Both the position numbers and the translations under genes were made by a program. A stretch of 64,000 nt of DNA from the NCBI RefSeq assembly GCF_017356035.1, contig NZ_JAFIQX010000006.1:124001-188000 (forward strand), given 5' to 3'. Numbering within the stretch: the first letter of the stretch is position 1; each line of letters starts with the position of its first letter. Shown in pieces: positions 18,275-25,748 of the stretch. Source of the stretch: Longitalea luteola. GTDB taxonomy: Bacteria; Bacteroidota; Bacteroidia; Chitinophagales; Chitinophagaceae. A model generated the notes under the pieces. The model had not been told where the DNA came from and made no database searches. It saw only the letters and a program-made list of their open reading frames with translations.

Positions 18275-18404
18275 ATTCTGTAAGTGTTTCATTAGTGCTA
18301 AATACCGTTTGCAGTCCTAATTAATTAAACAAATGTGACATACCATTAACAAAAAAATATAATAAATAGACATGCAAAATGTGTAAAATAGATCAATAAG
18401 CCGG

Positions 18405-18412
18405 TAAATTTG
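18405..18412 (+). promoter_or_regulatory. Promoter of candidate RNA 2
   Basis: TAAATTTG is a perfect TAnnTTTG match; a TGTG about 21 nt upstream is a weak -33 candidate. Confidence 0.45.
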
Positions 18413-18418
18413 AAATCA

Positions 18419-18560
18419 GGTTAATACGCTTTTTTAGTATTAGTAGCAGCTCTCGACCAAGAGGGTTTAGGTTCTGGTTAATTATGCTGCCAGCAGCATA
18501 TCCGGAGTTCATTAACAGGGAAAGAAAGATCTACTTTCTTTCCCGTTAAGCCCGGATTCT
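18419..18560 (+). ncRNA. Candidate structured RNA 2
   Basis: After the TAAATTTG element the sequence folds densely: TAATAC/GTATTA, CTCT/AGAG, ATGCTGC/GCAGCAT, and a long stem TTAACaGGGAAAGAAAG / CTTTCTTTCCCgTTAA (18513-18549) enclosed by TCCGG/CCGGA. No reading frame of note crosses it. The layout resembles a stable structured RNA of about 140 nt. I cannot assign an Rfam family. Confidence 0.5.
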
Positions 18561-18638
18561 GTCCCTTTCCCTATTAACAGTTTTTACCTTTTTAGCTTCA
18601 ATATTTCACGCAGGTATAATGGTTAAAGGAATGTATAA

Positions 18639-18646
18639 TACCTTTG
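18639..18646 (+). promoter_or_regulatory. Promoter of the KGSA dehydrogenase gene
   Basis: TACCTTTG, a perfect -7 match, 31 nt before the ATG at 18678. Confidence 0.65.
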
Positions 18647-18677
18647 TAGCCCGATACAACGGTAAAATACTTGACTT

Positions 18678-20159
18678 ATGTTTAAAGATGCAACCTCACA
18701 CGAGATAGACCAGGTATTGAACAATGCATGGCAGGCCTTTCGTCAATACCGGAAGTATTCGTTAAAAGACCGGGCCCGCTTCATGCGCACCATTGCTACA
18801 GAGCTGGAAAATGCAGGCGACGAACTGATCCAGACAGCAATGCGTGAAACCAATCTGCCTGAAGCGCGTTTACGCAACGAACGGGCCCGTACCATGTATC
18901 AGTTGACCAGTTATGCCGACGCCTGCGAAAGAGGCGAATGGCTGGAAGCCAGGATCGATACGGCAAATACGAATAAAACGCCACCCAAGCCAGATATCCG
19001 CAAAATGCTGATCCCCCTGGGGCCTGTAGTGGTATTCGGGGCCAGTAATTTTCCATTCGCTTATTCTACCGCAGGTGGCGATACAGCCTGTGCTTTTGCA
19101 GCCGGTTGCCCGGTTATTGTAAAAGCACACCCGGCGCATGCACAAACATCTGAACTGGTGGCCCGGGCCATCCTGAGGGCTGCAGAAAAATGCCAGCTTC
19201 CCAACGGTGTTTTTGCCCACGTACACGGCGCTTCTCAGGAAGTAGGAAAAGCGCTCGTTATGCATCCGTACACAAAAGCAGTAGGATTTACCGGTTCCTA
19301 TTCAGGCGGTACAGCTTTGTTCGACTGGGCGAACCAGCGCAAAGAACCCATACCGGTATTCGCTGAAATGGGCAGTGTGAATCCGGTGTTCTTATTGCCT
19401 GAAAAATTGAAACAATCTGCTACCGAGATCGCAAAACTATATGCTGGTTCTATCACGCTGGGTGTTGGCCAGTTCTGTACCAACCCGGGCCTGATATTCG
19501 GCATAGAAGGAGCGGAGCTGCAGGAATTTATAACTACGCTCGGCAATGAAATAAAAGCGGTTAGTCCGGGTACCATGTTGCATCCGGGTATTTCAAAAAA
19601 TTATGCTGAGAACAGATCACGCGCTCTTTCCCAACAACAGGTACAAACAGTGGCCATAAGCAATACGCAGCCTGCCGACAACCAGGGTGTGCCAACGATC
19701 GCCTCTGCCAGCGGCGAAGCGTTCCTGAATAATCCCATCTTACACCAGGAAGTGTTTGGGCCTTATTCTCTTGTTATCCGGTGTAAAGACCAGCAGGAAT
19801 TACTGCAAGTGGTTCGTCACCTGGAAGGACAATTGACCGCCACGCTGATGGCCACTGAAAATGATATTGTACAGCACGATGAACTGGTAGAAGCCGTAAA
19901 AGATATTTGTGGCCGCTTTGTCGTAAATGGCGTGCCTACCGGCGTGGAAGTATGTTTAAGCATGCACCATGGAGGTCCATTTCCCGCAACTACCGATTCG
20001 CGCTTCACTTCGGTTGGGGCCGACGGTATTAAACGTTTTGCCCGTCCGATCGCCTATCAGAACTGGCCAAACAATTTATTACCGGATGAGTTGAAGGACG
20101 GCAATCCGTTGGGCATATGGAGAACGGTAAATGATGAAATAACGAAAAATGGTTTGTAG
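18678..20159 (+). CDS. Alpha-ketoglutaric semialdehyde dehydrogenase (aldehyde dehydrogenase family)
   Basis: A 493-residue aldehyde dehydrogenase of the 2,5-dioxovalerate dehydrogenase type. The NADP-binding segment is VVVFGASNFPFAYSTAGGD, the catalytic general base is E230 (FAEMGSVNP) and the nucleophile C267 lies in GVGQFCTNPG. It would oxidise alpha-ketoglutarate semialdehyde to alpha-ketoglutarate, the last step of trans-4-hydroxyproline (or pentose acid) breakdown. The two downstream genes are a hydroxyproline epimerase and a D-amino-acid dehydrogenase, favouring the hydroxyproline route. Its last codons and TAG are part of a family-E repeat. Confidence 0.9.
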   Translation: MFKDATSHEIDQVLNNAWQAFRQYRKYSLKDRARFMRTIATELENAGDELIQTAMRETNLPEARLRNERARTMYQLTSYADACERGEWLEARIDTANTNKTPPKPDIRKMLIPLGPVVVFGASNFPFAYSTAGGDTACAFAAGCPVIVKAHPAHAQTSELVARAILRAAEKCQLPNGVFAHVHGASQEVGKALVMHPYTKAVGFTGSYSGGTALFDWANQRKEPIPVFAEMGSVNPVFLLPEKLKQSATEIAKLYAGSITLGVGQFCTNPGLIFGIEGAELQEFITTLGNEIKAVSPGTMLHPGISKNYAENRSRALSQQQVQTVAISNTQPADNQGVPTIASASGEAFLNNPILHQEVFGPYSLVIRCKDQQELLQVVRHLEGQLTATLMATENDIVQHDELVEAVKDICGRFVVNGVPTGVEVCLSMHHGGPFPATTDSRFTSVGADGIKRFARPIAYQNWPNNLLPDELKDGNPLGIWRTVNDEITKNGL

Positions 20160-20300
20160 TTTGTTGTTTGTGGTTTGTAGTTGCTGCCGAAATACTAAAT
20201 CGCCGAGAAAATGTATCAGCCATAGAATTCAGACTGCATGCGTTTGCGCTTGAGTTTGAAATAAAAGAACCACAAACAACAAACCACAAACAACAAATTT
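20153..20300. repeat. Word-family E element (TTTGTTGTTTGTGG)
   Basis: Inverted arms: GGTTTGTAGTTTGTTGTTTG at the left (including the stop codon of the preceding gene) and AACCACAAACAACAAACCAC at the right, around a core of about 85 nt without a gene. Confidence 0.8.
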
Positions 20301-20428
20301 GTTTTGCGTTTTTCTGCTGCCTATAAAAATATTCCCGTTTATAATTTTTTATTACTTTACCCGCGTATCCGGCGAGTGTACTTAACATTAAGTCGCTCAG
20401 GATGAACGCGAGATAAACTGTGGGGTTC

Positions 20429-21430
20429 ATGAAAAAAACTTTTTTCTGTATCGATGCGCATACCTGCGGCAACCCGGTTCGCCTGGTAGCCGGTGGTGGT
20501 CCTGTACTGGAAGGAAAGAACATGAGCGAAAAGCGCCAGCATTTCCTAAAAGAATACGACTGGATCCGCAAAGGACTGATGTTCGAACCCCGCGGGCACG
20601 ATATGATGAGTGGCAGTATCCTGTATCCGGCCCATGATCCGCAGAACGACATCGCTGTACTGTTCATTGAAACAAGTGGCTGTTTACCGATGTGCGGCCA
20701 TGGTACCATTGGCACGATCACTATCGCCGTTGAAGAAGGATTGATCACACCCAAAGTGCCGGGCACCGTTCGGCTGGAAACACCCGCCGGACTGGTAAAG
20801 ATCAGTTACAAGCAGGAAGGCAAAAAGGTAAAAACGGTTAAATTGACTAACGTTCCCGCTTACCTGGCAGCTGAAGGGTTGCAGGTGACCAGCCCTGACC
20901 TGGGCGAGTTGACCATAGATGTTGCCTACGGCGGAAATTTTTATGCGATCGTTGATGTTCAGCCCAATTTTAAAGGACTGGAGCATTATGGAGCAGATCA
21001 GCTGACCGGGTGGGCGAGGGAGTTACGCAAACGAATAAACGCGCAATACCAGTTTGTACATCCGGAGAACCCAACTATTAACGGTTGCTCTCATATTTTA
21101 TGGACAGGCGCTGCAATGGATAAAAATGCTACCGCGCGCAACGCGGTGTTTTATGGCGACAAGGCAATTGACCGGTCACCCTGCGGAACCGGCACCTCAG
21201 CCCGGATGGCGCAATGGTATGCCAAAGGAAAATTGAAGAAAGGCGATGCTTTTGTTCATGAAAGCATTATCGGGTCACAGTTCGTGGGGCGCATTGAGGA
21301 AGAAACAACGGTTGATGGAAAACCCGCTATTCGCCCCAGCATTGAAGGATGGGCAAAGATCTACGGCTACAATACTATTTCCATTGATCCGGATGACGAT
21401 CCGTATGCGTATGGTTTCCAGGTTATTTAA
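20429..21430 (+). CDS. 4-hydroxyproline 2-epimerase (proline racemase family)
   Basis: A 333-residue cytoplasmic enzyme converting trans-4-hydroxy-L-proline to cis-4-hydroxy-D-proline. Both catalytic bases are cysteines: C89 in MCGHGTIG and C252 in SPCGTGTSARMA. This marks an epimerase rather than the trans-3-hydroxyproline dehydratase, in which one base is Thr or Ser. The N-terminal FFCIDAHTCGNPVRLV motif is also typical. The ATG at 20429 is preferred over a GTG three codons earlier. The neighbours supply the next and last steps of the pathway. Confidence 0.93.
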   Translation: MKKTFFCIDAHTCGNPVRLVAGGGPVLEGKNMSEKRQHFLKEYDWIRKGLMFEPRGHDMMSGSILYPAHDPQNDIAVLFIETSGCLPMCGHGTIGTITIAVEEGLITPKVPGTVRLETPAGLVKISYKQEGKKVKTVKLTNVPAYLAAEGLQVTSPDLGELTIDVAYGGNFYAIVDVQPNFKGLEHYGADQLTGWARELRKRINAQYQFVHPENPTINGCSHILWTGAAMDKNATARNAVFYGDKAIDRSPCGTGTSARMAQWYAKGKLKKGDAFVHESIIGSQFVGRIEEETTVDGKPAIRPSIEGWAKIYGYNTISIDPDDDPYAYGFQVI

Positions 21431-21473
21431 GAATGGGTGATTTACTAATGGGAAGCATACGATATATAACAGC

Positions 21474-21592
21474 GCGGTAACAGTTACCGGTTCCCGGTTA
21501 CCCGGGCGCTCAAATTAAAAGCAGCTTGATTACAGGCGGGCCTTGTGCCTTAAGGGCCTGGCAACCGGAAACTGGCAACCGGTAACCCGTTA
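21474..21592. repeat. Word-family A element (GTTACCGG)
   Basis: Left arm GCGGTAACAGTTACCGGTTC and onwards (21474-21505), right arm inverted, GGCAACCGGAAACTGGCAAC and onwards (21558-21590), core about 50 nt. It begins 43 nt after the epimerase stop. Confidence 0.8.
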
Positions 21593-21632
21593 TATTACCA
21601 TTCACTCTATACTTGACCACTAAATACTTCAC

Positions 21633-22880
21633 ATGAGCAAACAGGTTACTATTATTGGCGGCGGTGTTATCGGCCTTTGCTGTGCGTATTATCTCCAAAA
21701 AGAAGGTTATGAAATAACGATCATTGAAAGAGGTGACATTACCGATGGCACTTCATTTGGAAACGCAGGTTATGTATCGCCCAGCCACTTTATTCCCCTC
21801 GCATCACCCGGTATTGTAGCACAGGGCTTGCGGTGGATGCTCAGTTCAACCAGTCCATTTTACATTAAACCCCGCCTTAATCTCGATCTTATCAGGTGGT
21901 TGATGACCTTCTGGAAACAGGCCAATGCCCGAACGGTAGAAAAAAATATTCCTCCGCTGAACGATATCTTACAATTAAGCCGTGAACTGACCAGCGATAT
22001 CAAAAATGAACTCGGCAATCATTTCCGCATGCAGGAAGTGGGTTGTTTCATGCTCTATAAATCGGCCGCTATTGAAAAACATGAAATAGAATTGGCCACA
22101 GCAGCAGCGAAGCTGCACATCGATACCAAAATATTAAATGCACAGGAAGTGCAGGCCATGGAGCCGGATGTACAGGTAGATGTGCGGGGCGGTGTTTTGT
22201 ATCCGATCGACTGCCACCTGCATCCCGGCGACCTGATGCGCACCCTCAAAGAACACCTGGTAAAGTCGGGCGTAAAACTGCAGCTGAACACTACCGTTAC
22301 CGGCTTTGAGAAAAAAGGGAATACCGTTACAGCCGTTATTACCAGCAAGGGCAAATTCGATTGCTCTCAACTGGTGCTGGCCAGCGGATCTTGGCTGCCG
22401 GTGGTAAGTGAAAAGCTGGGCATTTCCATTTTGTTACAGGCTGGCAAAGGATACAGCATGACGTATGAGAAAGTACAAAGGAACCTGCGCTATCCGGCTA
22501 TCCTGGTAGATAAAAGAGTAGCCATGACACCTATGGGTGCCGACCTGCGGATGGGCGGCACTATGGAGATCAGCGGACTCAATTCTCCCTTACTGATAAA
22601 ACGTGCACATGCTATTTATAACGGCGCCAAAGCCTATTATCCCGATCTGCCCGTGGAAATGATGCCGAAAGAAAAGATCTGGTACGGATTACGCCCGCTC
22701 ACCCCCGATGGATTACCGTATATCGGTCATCATAGTAAATATGCGAATTTGGTGATCGCCGGCGGACATGCCATGCTTGGTCTCTCCCTGGCTGCGGCCA
22801 CCGGTAAACTGGTAGAAGAACTCATCAATAAAAAGAAAACTACGATCGATGTGGCCGCTTTCAGCCCGGAAAGATTCTAA
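21633..22880 (+). CDS. FAD-dependent D-amino-acid (D-hydroxyproline) dehydrogenase, DadA-like
   Basis: A 415-residue DAO-family flavoprotein. The Rossmann motif at the N-terminus is VTIIGGGVIGLCCAYYL followed by the acidic ribose-binding EITIIERGD. The C-terminal part has GLRPLTPDGLPYIG and NLVIAGGHAMLGLSLAAATG. In this context it should oxidise cis-4-hydroxy-D-proline to pyrroline-4-hydroxy-2-carboxylate, passing electrons to the membrane chain. The deaminase for the following step is not in the window. Substrate is inferred from the neighbouring epimerase and semialdehyde dehydrogenase. Confidence 0.88.
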   Translation: MSKQVTIIGGGVIGLCCAYYLQKEGYEITIIERGDITDGTSFGNAGYVSPSHFIPLASPGIVAQGLRWMLSSTSPFYIKPRLNLDLIRWLMTFWKQANARTVEKNIPPLNDILQLSRELTSDIKNELGNHFRMQEVGCFMLYKSAAIEKHEIELATAAAKLHIDTKILNAQEVQAMEPDVQVDVRGGVLYPIDCHLHPGDLMRTLKEHLVKSGVKLQLNTTVTGFEKKGNTVTAVITSKGKFDCSQLVLASGSWLPVVSEKLGISILLQAGKGYSMTYEKVQRNLRYPAILVDKRVAMTPMGADLRMGGTMEISGLNSPLLIKRAHAIYNGAKAYYPDLPVEMMPKEKIWYGLRPLTPDGLPYIGHHSKYANLVIAGGHAMLGLSLAAATGKLVEELINKKKTTIDVAAFSPERF

Positions 22881-23001
22881 GGCAACAAGGCATAAAGGCA
22901 AAGAGGCATACGTTTCAGCCGCCAGCCAACCGCGTTAGCTGGTCAACCAGTCAACTTGTTAACTTTTCGACTATCTTTACTCCCCTCAAAACAAGCATCA
23001 T

Positions 23002-23829
23002 ATGAAAAGTTACTCTATTGCAGCCGCATTCATGCTGACAGCCTCGATCGCCAATGCCCAGGAACACCAGCTGGTTAAAAAATGGGAGACTGATACCCTG
23101 CTGAAAGTACCAGAGGCAGTACTGTACGATGAAGCCAATAAAGTATTGTACGTTACCAATATTGACGGCCAGCCGTGGGACAGGGACAATAAAGGGTCCG
23201 TTGGTAAAGTAGGGCTTGATGGTAAGATCATTACCGTAGACTGGGTAAGCGGCTTTTCGGCACCCAAGGGTATGGGATTATATAAAAACAACCTGTATGT
23301 AGCCGATGTAGACAAAGTAGCCGTGATCGATATTAAAAAGGGGGCAGTTGTTAAAACCATTCCGGTTGAAGGCGCACAGGGCCTGAATGACATTTCTGTT
23401 GATAAAAAAGGCGTGATCTACGTATCTGATTCTAAAAATAAAAAAGTACATCGCATCGAGAACGGTCAGGTGACCACCTGGCTCGAAAACCTGAAGGGCC
23501 CCAACGGACTGCTGATTAATGGCAATGACCTGTTTGTGCTCGATGCAGGCGGATTGTACAAAGTGGAAAAAGATAAATCACTTACCAAACTGGCCGAAGG
23601 CATGGAAGGCGGTACCGATGGCGTGGAACATGTAAAAGGAAAAGATTATATCGTCAGCTGCTGGGCCGGCTCCATCTGGTATGTGAACGGCGATGGAACC
23701 AAACAAAATCTGCTGGATACCCGCGAACAAAAGATCAACACGGCCGATATTGGCTATGACGCGAAGAACAGGATCGTGTATGTTCCCACCTTCTTTAAAA
23801 ATAACATCATAGCGTATGAACTAAAGTAG
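23002..23829 (+). CDS. Secreted SMP-30/NHL-type beta-propeller protein
   Basis: 275 residues with a signal peptide (MKSYSIAAAFMLTASIANAQ). The mature part is a run of propeller blades with repeated L-Y-V-x-D or V-Y-V-x-D motifs (LYVTNIDGQPWDRDN, LYVADVDKVAVID, IYVSDSKNKKVHRI, LFVLDAGGLYKVE). This resembles SMP-30/gluconolactonase-like lactonases or NHL proteins. Metal-site residues cannot be assigned with confidence, so an enzymatic role is not claimed. It lies in the same direction 121 nt after the hydroxyproline cluster. Confidence 0.75.
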   Translation: MKSYSIAAAFMLTASIANAQEHQLVKKWETDTLLKVPEAVLYDEANKVLYVTNIDGQPWDRDNKGSVGKVGLDGKIITVDWVSGFSAPKGMGLYKNNLYVADVDKVAVIDIKKGAVVKTIPVEGAQGLNDISVDKKGVIYVSDSKNKKVHRIENGQVTTWLENLKGPNGLLINGNDLFVLDAGGLYKVEKDKSLTKLAEGMEGGTDGVEHVKGKDYIVSCWAGSIWYVNGDGTKQNLLDTREQKINTADIGYDAKNRIVYVPTFFKNNIIAYELK

Positions 23830-23907
23830 CAATGGAACGTTAAAATTGACGATCAGTTATGCCAATCGTGCGGTTGATAGTATTTTTATGTTCGCATTCC
23901 CTTATTT

Positions 23908-25503
23908 ATGGATTGTAATTCTACTAATTTATCATTTGAGCAGACGGGGTATTTTTCAAAGATCATCACAGATTATCTTAACCAGTCCTCAACTATACAG
24001 CCTTTTTACAAGTATCCGGCTTCAGTGGAAGGAATTGCTATGGCCATACAGGCCCGGCAATCAGTACAACCCGACCGCAATCTGCTGGTAACGGAATTAC
24101 AAAAGCAATATACAGGGATCAACACTTCAGCCCTCGTTCAGCAAAATATTCAACAGCTCTTACAGCCCAACACGTTTACGATTACTACGGCGCATCAGCC
24201 GGCCATCTTCACCGGTAACCTGTATTTTATTTATAAGATAGTACATGTTATCAGGCTGGCCGACAGACTTAAGAAGGAATTTCCGTCGAACCATTTTGTG
24301 CCGGTATTCTGGATGGGCAGCGAAGATGCGGATCTTGATGAATTGGGCCATGTGTATTTAGGTGGAGAAAAGCTGGTTTGGGAAACAAAACAAACAGGCG
24401 CTGTAGGTCGTATGAATACCAAAGGGCTCGATAAACTGATCCACCGCATCGAGGGAGAATTATCCGTACAGCCTTATGGTAAAGAATTAATAGAGCTGCT
24501 GCGCAGCTGTTACCTCGAAAGTCCCGATATACAAACAGCCACTTTCAAACTGATAGATGCTTTATTTGCAGAATACGGTTTGATCGTTGTGTTGCCCGAT
24601 AATGCGAACCTGAAAAGAGTGATGGAGAACGTGTTCCGGGAAGACCTGCTACAACAAAATGCGGCCGGGATAGTAGGGAAGACCATTGACAAATTATCCG
24701 AACAATATAAAGTCCAGGCGCACCCACGCGAGATCAACTTATTTTACTTAAAGGATAATGTTCGCGAGCTGATAGAGCTGAGGCAGGATAAATACGAAGT
24801 AAGAAAAACAGATATCAGCTTTACCAAAGATGAAATAATGGCCGAGCTGGTCAATCATCCCGAGAGGTTTAGTCCGAACGTGATCTTGCGTGGCCTTTAC
24901 CAGGAAACTGTGTTGCCCAATATTGCGTTTGTTGGTGGCGGCGGTGAAACAGCCTACTGGCTTGAATTAAAAGACCTTTTCGAGCACTATCATACGCCCT
25001 TCCCGGTATTGCTGGTGCGCAATTCGTTTTTGATCGTAGAAAAGAAGTGGCAGGATAAGATCCAGAAACTGCAACTGCAGCCGAAAGATTTCTTTCAGAG
25101 TGAACAACAGTTGCTCACTATTCTGGTGAGCCGGCATAAGAACGGAGAACTGAAATTAAAACAGGAAGTAGAAGCTGCCAAACATGTGTATGAGCAGTTA
25201 AAAAATAAAGCGGCCGCGATCGACCGGTCATTAACGCAGCATGTAGAAGCATTACAGGCCAGAACTTTGAGGCCTTTACAGGAACTGGAAAAGAAATTAT
25301 TGCGCGCTGAAAAGAAAAAATACGAAGCCGAGCAACGGCAGATCCAGGCGGTGCGCTCCGCCTTGTTTCCCCGCAATGGATTACAGGAACGTATTGACAA
25401 TTTTATGCCCTGGTACGCGCTCTGGGGCCGCGATTTCATTAAAATAATACACGATCACTCTCTCACTTTAGAACAACAATTCACTATTCTTGAAGAAAGC
25501 TAA
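23908..25503 (+). CDS. bshC: Bacillithiol synthase, cysteine-adding enzyme BshC
   Basis: A 531-residue cytoplasmic protein that adds cysteine to glucosaminyl-malate, completing bacillithiol, the low-molecular-weight thiol of Bacillota and many Bacteroidota. Typical features are TAHQPAIFTGNLYFIYKI near the N-terminus, VPVFWMGSEDADLDELGHV, SPNVILRGLYQETVLPNIAF with GGGGETAYW, and a C-terminal coiled coil (about residues 410-480) before the last WALWGRDF-like segment. Length and order match the family. BshA and BshB are not in the window. Confidence 0.95.
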   Translation: MDCNSTNLSFEQTGYFSKIITDYLNQSSTIQPFYKYPASVEGIAMAIQARQSVQPDRNLLVTELQKQYTGINTSALVQQNIQQLLQPNTFTITTAHQPAIFTGNLYFIYKIVHVIRLADRLKKEFPSNHFVPVFWMGSEDADLDELGHVYLGGEKLVWETKQTGAVGRMNTKGLDKLIHRIEGELSVQPYGKELIELLRSCYLESPDIQTATFKLIDALFAEYGLIVVLPDNANLKRVMENVFREDLLQQNAAGIVGKTIDKLSEQYKVQAHPREINLFYLKDNVRELIELRQDKYEVRKTDISFTKDEIMAELVNHPERFSPNVILRGLYQETVLPNIAFVGGGGETAYWLELKDLFEHYHTPFPVLLVRNSFLIVEKKWQDKIQKLQLQPKDFFQSEQQLLTILVSRHKNGELKLKQEVEAAKHVYEQLKNKAAAIDRSLTQHVEALQARTLRPLQELEKKLLRAEKKKYEAEQRQIQAVRSALFPRNGLQERIDNFMPWYALWGRDFIKIIHDHSLTLEQQFTILEES

Positions 25504-25508
25504 AATGT

Positions 25509-25650
25509 CGCCGGTTAGCAGTTACCAGTCGCGGGGATCTCATTAATTGACTTTCCACCGGACTGTATTTCCCTGTAACCACTCTTTGGCACCTTAAACC
25601 TTCCGGTTTATTCTTAGCATGTTCCCTGGCAACCGGAAACCGGTAATTCC
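25509..25650. repeat. Word-family A element
   Basis: Left arm CCGGTTAGCAGTTACCAGTC (from 25511) and inverted right arm CTGGCAACCGGAAACCGGTA (from 25626), core about 90 nt; it starts 7 nt after the bshC stop. Confidence 0.75.
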
Positions 25651-25748
25651 TAAGAATTTTTTCTCATCGCGTAAACGGTTTTCCCGATTCTGCAAAGCAA
25701 ACCATACAGGCGCCATTAATTTCGCGCCACAAAAGCGTGTACTCTAAT

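Larger units (their letters stand above)
17802..18677. other. 876-bp gene-free region between rimO and the KGSA dehydrogenase
   Basis: Contains the rimO terminator, a family-B repeat, two promoter-plus-hairpin sets that look like small RNA genes (about 18044-18274 and 18419-18560) and the promoter of the next gene. No frame longer than about 20 codons in it looks coding. Confidence 0.6.

Noticed and set aside
20029-20766. A 245-codon open frame on the minus strand
   Set aside because: It lies antisense to the epimerase and dehydrogenase genes, its middle translates a family-E repeat, and it shows no domain pattern.
23846-24091. 81-codon frame overlapping the start of bshC
   Set aside because: It lies in another frame of bshC, whose own start and family match are clear.
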